DNA from: an uncultured bacterium
GTDB taxonomy: Bacteria > Fidelibacterota > Marinisomatia > Marinisomatales > Marinisomataceae
Direction of reading: 5' to 3'
DNA length: 64,000 bases
Assembly (NCBI GenBank): GCA_905182795.1
Contig: CAJJCZ010000003.1
Span: 45,133 to 109,132 of the forward strand
Shown: piece after piece, positions 58,626 through 64,000 of the stretch
How the letters are laid out: every line of letters starts with the position of its first letter
How positions within the stretch are numbered: the stretch's first letter is position 1
Translations under genes and position numbers: made by a program
Notes under the pieces: generated by a model
Seen by the model: the letters and a program-made list of their open reading frames with translations, nothing else
Database searches by the model: none
What the model was told of the DNA's origin: nothing

Positions 58626-58639
58626 GGGATACGTATCCC
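58626..58639. promoter_or_regulatory. Perfect 14-base palindrome upstream of the receptor
   Basis: GGGATACGTATCCC is a perfect palindrome with no spacer, about 140 bases before the receptor ATG. It sits in the leader region 58460-58779, which also holds the tandem repeat, the hairpin and an AT-alternating run near 58690-58712. It looks like a dimeric-regulator operator for the receptor operon. Confidence 0.45.
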
Positions 58640-58779
58640 CCAAACGTGGTACATACATACCGTAAGAAGTGTGTATGAAATTAAACATTATATATACATT
58701 AATATATATATAGGGTAAATGAATGAAACAAAATAACAAATTAAAATTTGTATATAAAAACTCATTTGGAGGTAGAATA

Positions 58780-61700
58780 ATGAGAAAACTACGTATGTTA
58801 ATTGCGCTTCTTGTTCTTCCTACTCTTATGTTTGCACAGTCAACAACTGCTAAATTAGCAGGTGTTGTGGCTGACGCTGATGGTAATCCATTGGTTGGAG
58901 CAAACGTAGTTGTAGAAGGATCAAACTTAGGTGCAGCTACCGATCAGTTAGGTAGATACTATATTCTTGACGTTCCTGTAGGTGACTATAACTTGAGAGC
59001 CGAATACATCGGTTATACTTCAGTTATAGAAGCTGGCGTAAGAACTTCTGTTGGTTTTACAACAACAGTTGATTTTGCACTAGATGTTGCCTCAGTTGCA
59101 GGTCAAGAAGTGACAGTAACAAGAGAAAGACCGTTAATTAATCCGAATGCTACGAATACAACTCGTGTTGTTGATAAAGAGTTGATTGATGCATTTGCTG
59201 TGAGAGGGGTTGAGAATATTGTTAACCTTCAAACAGGTGTTGTTAATGGATATTTCCGTGGAAGTAGAAGTGGAGATAGTAGATACTATGTCGACGGCGT
59301 TCCTGTAAAAGATATTTACGGTGGCGGAAATCTATTAAACGGTAACTCCCAATCATCACTACAAGAGATTTCAGTGCAAACTGGAGGTTTCTCTGCAGAA
59401 TACGGTGGTGCTAATGGAGGAATTGTAAATATTACTACCAAAACTGGTGGTACACAATGGAGATCAAAAGTAGGAGCAGAAATGTCTTTAGGGGCTGATG
59501 CTAGTACTGATCCCGACAAACTATACTCTGATGGTTATCAAAATGTCAACTTTGACTTTGGTGGTCCAATCAGTGATAATGTAAAAGTATACTTGTCTAT
59601 TGAAGCAAAAGAAAAGGCCGGTGACGTTTCTTATAGTTACTTCCCTAAGTATGATGCTATGCCAATGACTGAAGTTCCTGCTGACTATTACAGCGATGGT
59701 ACTGATGGCTTTGTTTATGGAAACGACGCAAATGGTAACAAGGTTTCACATATTGAAACCGTAGTAAGAAACAACCAAACAGATCCAGCATTGTTGGCTT
59801 CTGGTGTTGCGGCTTACGATACAACATATGTTGTATACAGTAATTATGAGCGTATGTACGGGCAACAACCACAAGATGACAATGAACGTATTACAGTAAA
59901 TGGTAATATGACAATGGATTTTGGTCCATTACGTGTCAAGCTTGGTACACAGGCTTATAACTATGAAGGACATAGCTATAGTTGGAGTAGAGTTCTAGGT
60001 GGAACTGAAGGTTCATATGTTAATGAATCAGATTTCGCTATGGGATATATGAACTTCAGATATACTATTAGTCCTCTATCTTATGCTAAAGTTTCGATTT
60101 CAAATCAAACTTATGAAACAACAGGTGGTAATGAAAATTACTTACATGATATTGAAGCATATGGTAGAAGAACCAAAGCATTTGGTTCAGCAAACTATTA
60201 CAAACGTGACGGGACTGGATTTAACCCGCTATCACCAGACGAATTTATTGGTGCAGCAGGGTTTGGATCACAGTACACAAGTTACGATACAAGAAAAACT
60301 ACTACAAACACTGTAAGCTTTGACTACACTAACCAACTTGGTTATAATGAGTTTAAAGTTGGTGGCTCAGTAGACAATCACGAAATTAGTCGTTATGGTC
60401 TTGGAGCATCAGGTGTTGCTAGAGCAATTAGCCAAGTAGACGCTAATTATGATGGTGTAGCTACTAATGAAGAAATCATTGCTGCGGGAAGTGATCCAGC
60501 AGATTGGAAATTCATTAATTATAGAGCACTGTATGTAACAAATCTTGGTTACAATATTTATGGTGATGAGTGGAATGGAACATATAATCAAGACGATCAT
60601 ATGTTATCTCCAGCAGAACCAAACCAAACACGTTTCTACGTTCAAGATAAACTTGAATTTAAAGATGTAGTTGTGCAAGTTGGTGTTTCAGTAGAATCAA
60701 TTGACACTGGTGCTATGGCTCCAGATTCAGATGGTGATGGCTACGGAGACTCAGACGGGTTCAACCACTTATACTTTAACAGACAGCGTGTAGATAGAAA
60801 TGGTGATGGTAACGGTAACTTTGTTTGGAAAAAAACAAAAAAAGAAACTGCTACACATCCTAGAATTGGTATCTCATTCCCAGTATCCGACCGTACAGTA
60901 TTTCGTGCGAACTACGGAACACACTGGCAGTCAGTTCCAATGTCATATCTATACTTATCAGATTCACAGCTATCAGCTGATATCTTAGCTGGTAATGCTA
61001 CTGCATCTGAAAACCCTGCGTTAAAACCAGAGCGTTCTACTCAATATGAAATTGGTATTGAACAACGTATCGGTGCTTTCGCATCATTAAAGATTGAAGG
61101 GTTTTATAAAGAAAGTAAAGATTACTTGACGCTTGCAAATCGTACAGAAGCATTTACAAATACTGGTGGTGCAGATACTCAACAAAACTGGGCACAGTAT
61201 TTAAATGGAGACGTTATGGTCTCACAAGGTTTGACAACAAACTTTGAAATGCGTAGAACTAGAGGTTTGTATGCGCAAGCAAATTATACATACTCAGAAT
61301 CTAGGGGTACTGGATCTTATGGATCACAGAACTTCTATGTTACTTGGATTGGTACAGATGATGGATATCCAAAAGCGATGAATCTATTAGACTATGACCA
61401 AACTCATACTGCAAACGTAATTCTTGACTGGCGTTCACCGAATGCTACTGGTGCGTTAGCTAATACAGGGTTTAATGCTGTAATGAGTTTTGGTAGTGGT
61501 ACTCGCTATACGCCATCTCAAATCTATAGTACTGTTTTTGAGAACAGATGGGAATTTCCAGAGGGTCCGGTAAACTCAGGTACAATGCCTGCATTTACTA
61601 ACCTTGATCTACGTGTAGACAGAGCCTTTAAAATGGGCGGCGTGACAGCAAATGCATATGTGTCCGTGCTTAATGTTCTAGACTCAGAACAGGTTAATGA

Positions 61701-61893
61701 TGTTTATCATGGAACTGGTAACGTAGCCGAAGATGGCTGGGTTGCAACTGAAAGTGGGCAGCAATGGCTTGCCAATAGATTAGCAACTAACCCTGACGTT
61801 GATGCAGCGGCACTTTACCAGGACAACTTAAGTTTCCCCGGTAGATGGAGCGCTCCTCGTACAGTCAGAGTTGGTATGAACATTAGTTTTTAA
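58780..61893 (+). CDS. SusC/CirA-like TonB-dependent outer-membrane receptor
   Basis: The start is set at ATG 58780 with GGAGG at 58768-58772, giving 1037 residues. The track start at 58723 adds 19 residues before a clear signal peptide 'MRKLRMLIALLVLPTLMFAQ'. A carboxypeptidase-regulatory-like domain ('KLAGVVADADGNPLVGANVV', about 23-105) is followed by a TonB-box-like 'EVTVTRERP', a plug ('YYVDGVPVKDIYGGG', 'GGFSAEYGGANGGIVNITTK', about 125-225) and a beta-barrel ending in phenylalanine ('VRVGMNISF'). Loops contain calcium-loop-like 'DSDGDGYGDSDG' and 'DRNGDGNGNF'. It imports an unknown ligand using the ExbB/ExbD/TonB system and is followed by a secreted protein gene after 26 bases. Confidence 0.92.
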   Translation: MRKLRMLIALLVLPTLMFAQSTTAKLAGVVADADGNPLVGANVVVEGSNLGAATDQLGRYYILDVPVGDYNLRAEYIGYTSVIEAGVRTSVGFTTTVDFALDVASVAGQEVTVTRERPLINPNATNTTRVVDKELIDAFAVRGVENIVNLQTGVVNGYFRGSRSGDSRYYVDGVPVKDIYGGGNLLNGNSQSSLQEISVQTGGFSAEYGGANGGIVNITTKTGGTQWRSKVGAEMSLGADASTDPDKLYSDGYQNVNFDFGGPISDNVKVYLSIEAKEKAGDVSYSYFPKYDAMPMTEVPADYYSDGTDGFVYGNDANGNKVSHIETVVRNNQTDPALLASGVAAYDTTYVVYSNYERMYGQQPQDDNERITVNGNMTMDFGPLRVKLGTQAYNYEGHSYSWSRVLGGTEGSYVNESDFAMGYMNFRYTISPLSYAKVSISNQTYETTGGNENYLHDIEAYGRRTKAFGSANYYKRDGTGFNPLSPDEFIGAAGFGSQYTSYDTRKTTTNTVSFDYTNQLGYNEFKVGGSVDNHEISRYGLGASGVARAISQVDANYDGVATNEEIIAAGSDPADWKFINYRALYVTNLGYNIYGDEWNGTYNQDDHMLSPAEPNQTRFYVQDKLEFKDVVVQVGVSVESIDTGAMAPDSDGDGYGDSDGFNHLYFNRQRVDRNGDGNGNFVWKKTKKETATHPRIGISFPVSDRTVFRANYGTHWQSVPMSYLYLSDSQLSADILAGNATASENPALKPERSTQYEIGIEQRIGAFASLKIEGFYKESKDYLTLANRTEAFTNTGGADTQQNWAQYLNGDVMVSQGLTTNFEMRRTRGLYAQANYTYSESRGTGSYGSQNFYVTWIGTDDGYPKAMNLLDYDQTHTANVILDWRSPNATGALANTGFNAVMSFGSGTRYTPSQIYSTVFENRWEFPEGPVNSGTMPAFTNLDLRVDRAFKMGGVTANAYVSVLNVLDSEQVNDVYHGTGNVAEDGWVATESGQQWLANRLATNPDVDAAALYQDNLSFPGRWSAPRTVRVGMNISF

Positions 61894-61919
61894 TTAAATA
61901 AGAAGGTAAAGAGGTAAAT

Positions 61920-64000
61920 ATGAAAATCTTAAAGAATATTACCGTTTTCACATTGGTGATGTTACTGTCAGTAACTACTGGCCTTGAAGCGAGAGACAAA
62001 GCTGTCTCTAACTTTAGTAGCTCATCAAATTATGTGGATTCCAGTGGTACGTTCGATGGGAACAAAATCTATGCCGATGTAACTAACAATGGTCTATTTC
62101 TGGATTACCATATTTCTGGTGACTCAGCGTTAGAATGGCCTAAAGGTACAGGAGCTCACTCAATCTTCCAATCCGCTTTATGGATGGGAGCTACAGTGAA
62201 TGGATCTATCAGAACAATCGTTGGAGATTATACACAAGACATGGGTCCAGGTCCATGGGGTGGTGACCCGCTAGCTGCGGTTCACAGAATCTATAAAGTA
62301 GAGAAATCTATGTTAGCTTCTCCCCTTGACTTCGCTGACTTTCAAGACTGGCCAGTTGATTTTGGTGCACCTTGGGTTGACGTAGATGGCGATGGAGTTT
62401 ATACTCCACTACCAGGCGGAACTGATCATCCAGAATTTCTAGGAGACCAAGTACTTTGGTTTGTTAGTAATGATGGTGACCCTGCTTACAAATTGAATTT
62501 TGGAACATCACCACTAAACGTGGAGATTCAAACAACTATGTTTGGTTTTGATAGACCTGACGTATTTGGTGACATGGTGTTTTTGAAACAATTAGTTATT
62601 AATAAAGGTTCAGATGACTTAGTCGATACTTATATGGGACTATGGTCAGACCCTGATCTAGGAAACGCTGGTGACGACTTTGTTGGTTGTGACGTAGCTC
62701 TAGGTATGGGTTATGTTTGGAATGACGGTGCAGACAGTGTCTATGACAACTTAAGCGTCGGTACTCCAGCAGCTGGGTATGACTTCTTTCAAGGTCCAAT
62801 GGTAGATTGTGACGCAACGGAAGATTGTACATTAGGAGCCAAGATGTTTGGTATTCGTCACCCGGGTAAAAAGAACCTTCAGATGTCATCGTTTGCATTC
62901 TATATTAATGGAGATGCGACATACACTGACCCTGCTGATGAAACAGAGGGGTATTTTTACTTACAAGGTTTAAGAAAAGATGGAAGTGCGTTTCCAGTAG
63001 AAATAGCCGGAGATCTATATGATCAACGTTTCTGTTTCTATGGAGATCCTGCAACTACCCATGGTACTGACAACCCTGTTGACGGAAACTATGCAGCATC
63101 AGCTGATAGACGTTTCCTAATGAGTGTTGGTCCATTTACTATGGCGTCAGGTGACTCACAAGAAGTAGTGTTTGGTATTTTCCACGCTGCTGGTGGTGAT
63201 GCGTTATCTTCTGTAGCTTACCTAAAAGAAGTAGATGCTTTAGCTCAAACAGCTTACGACATTGACTTTGCTTTGCCTGACTCACCTCCTGCACCAAGTG
63301 TGACAGCGAGTGCGTTAGCAGACCAAGTTATATTAGTTTGGGGCGACGCAGCCGAAAGCTATGCTGCTCTTAGTGAAGTTGACTTAGACGCTGCAGGTAA
63401 TCCTACAAGCTTTATATTCGAAGGATATAATGTCTATCAGTATGAAACAGCATCAGGAGCGGGAGCTAAGAAAAGACTAGCTACGTATGATATTGTAAAC
63501 GGAACTACTGAAATCTATGACACAGTATTTAATACTGAGCTAGGTGAAAATATTAACATTAGAACACAGTTTGGGTCAGACAGTGGATTAGCACACTTTG
63601 AAGCCATCACAACAGATGGATTAAATGGTAATTCAAAACTGATTACAAATCGTTCTTATTATTATGGTGTAACCGCATATGGTTACAATGCTTCTGGGAT
63701 TCCAAAAACATTGGAAAGTAGCCCAGCAGTACTTACTGTAAGACCAGAAGTACCTAACACATTTGCTGCAGGAGATAATACTGCTTCAGCGGGTGATTTA
63801 ATTGCAACTGTACATACTGGACCTTCTCAAGGTTCTGTAGACGTGGTTGTAGTAGATGCTTCAGCTATGACTAGCGATACCTACACAGTAACAATGGATG
63901 ATGCAATGCCAGATGGCACTGCAGCCGTTAATTGGTCACTAACAAATGATATGACTGGTACAGTTCTTATCGCTAACAACGCTGTTGTTGGTGGTGTGAA
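61920..64000 (+). CDS. Large secreted/surface protein with Fn3-like region, 3' truncated
   Basis: This frame is open from ATG 61920 to the window end (693 codons, no stop), which is why the ORF track misses it. An AAGAGG stretch precedes the start. The signal peptide is 'MKILKNITVFTLVMLLSVTT'. The early part has 'SIFQSALWMGATVNGSIRT' and a calcium-loop-like 'VDVDGDGVYTPLPGG' (about 155). A beta-sandwich, fibronectin-III-like region follows from about residue 455 ('PPAPSVTASALADQVILVWG', 'SYYYGVTAYGYNASG'). The style is that of FCB surface proteins, often with a C-terminal sorting domain, which here would be beyond the window. It is probably co-transcribed with the receptor, whose partner it may be. 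Confidence 0.85.
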   Translation, partial: MKILKNITVFTLVMLLSVTTGLEARDKAVSNFSSSSNYVDSSGTFDGNKIYADVTNNGLFLDYHISGDSALEWPKGTGAHSIFQSALWMGATVNGSIRTIVGDYTQDMGPGPWGGDPLAAVHRIYKVEKSMLASPLDFADFQDWPVDFGAPWVDVDGDGVYTPLPGGTDHPEFLGDQVLWFVSNDGDPAYKLNFGTSPLNVEIQTTMFGFDRPDVFGDMVFLKQLVINKGSDDLVDTYMGLWSDPDLGNAGDDFVGCDVALGMGYVWNDGADSVYDNLSVGTPAAGYDFFQGPMVDCDATEDCTLGAKMFGIRHPGKKNLQMSSFAFYINGDATYTDPADETEGYFYLQGLRKDGSAFPVEIAGDLYDQRFCFYGDPATTHGTDNPVDGNYAASADRRFLMSVGPFTMASGDSQEVVFGIFHAAGGDALSSVAYLKEVDALAQTAYDIDFALPDSPPAPSVTASALADQVILVWGDAAESYAALSEVDLDAAGNPTSFIFEGYNVYQYETASGAGAKKRLATYDIVNGTTEIYDTVFNTELGENINIRTQFGSDSGLAHFEAITTDGLNGNSKLITNRSYYYGVTAYGYNASGIPKTLESSPAVLTVRPEVPNTFAAGDNTASAGDLIATVHTGPSQGSVDVVVVDASAMTSDTYTVTMDDAMPDGTAAVNWSLTNDMTGTVLIANNAVVGGV

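Noticed and set aside
62599-62898. Minus-strand 99-codon ORF near the window end
   Set aside because: It is antisense to the open frame of the secreted protein, and its histidine/leucine-rich product looks like a shadow of biased codons.

Overview
The window is a gene-dense, AT-rich (roughly one-third G+C by eye) bacterial chromosome segment. It carries the replication-origin neighbourhood (dnaA, dnaN, gyrB, gyrA, mnmG, mnmE, yidC, rpmH), a 12-gene purine operon and outer-membrane genes. Lipid A synthesis (lpxK), ExbB/ExbD/TonB, a SusC-like TonB-dependent receptor with an N-terminal carboxypeptidase-regulatory-like domain, and a single-anchor SdhC-SdhA-SdhB complex point to a Gram-negative member of the FCB group. 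The receptor plus secreted-partner style, the AT-richness, the tiny intergenic gaps and the presence of real Shine-Dalgarno sequences suggest a marine Marinimicrobia (SAR406)-like organism. That assignment is inference; no rRNA gene is present. I see no tRNA, rRNA, CRISPR array, transposase or phage gene.

Layout. 1-3.6 kb: a truncated DUF374 acyltransferase, lpxK, then exbB-exbD-exbD-tonB. 3.6-7.6 kb (-): sdhC-sdhA-sdhB with a fumarylacetoacetase-family hydrolase at the end. 7.7-11.3 kb: a gamma-glutamyltransferase homologue, a TMEM220-like membrane protein, a C26 glutamine-amidotransferase-like hydrolase and a repeat-rich lipoprotein. 11.3-16.8 kb (+): pyruvate phosphate dikinase, a saccharopine-dehydrogenase-like oxidoreductase and a DUF885-like secreted protein without the zinc motif. 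16.8-20.3 kb: Smr protein, aldehyde dehydrogenase, lytic transglycosylase, EamA exporter. 20.3-27.5 kb (-): typA, thyA-folA, an M16 protease, an isoprenylcysteine-methyltransferase-like membrane protein and yggS.

27.4-42.6 kb: gyrA, gyrB and dnaN, an extremely AT-rich gap with DnaA-box-like sites (oriC candidate), a SurA-like isomerase, mnmG carrying two parS-like palindromes, mnmE, yidC and rpmH, all leftward. dnaA, ssb, a PlsC-like acyltransferase and a DoxX-like protein run rightward. 42.6-57.0 kb (-): purA-purL-purM-purQ/S-purC-purE-purB-purF-purD-purN-purH plus a quinone-oxidoreductase-like gene. Almost every junction overlaps by 4 or 11 bases. The set covers PRPP to IMP and on to AMP. 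PurE is class II, so no purK is needed, and PurQ is fused to two PurS-like units. 57.0-64 kb (+): a PAF-acetylhydrolase-like lipoprotein, a ~480-base leader region with repeats and a palindrome, the TonB-dependent receptor, and a large secreted protein cut by the window end.

Most of the window is core metabolism. The points most worth a second look are the PurQ-PurS-PurS fusion, the parS-like sites built into mnmG (one contains its GTG start codon), the rearranged origin cluster lacking recF and rnpA, an apparently inverted strand skew, and the DUF885-like protein without its metal site.
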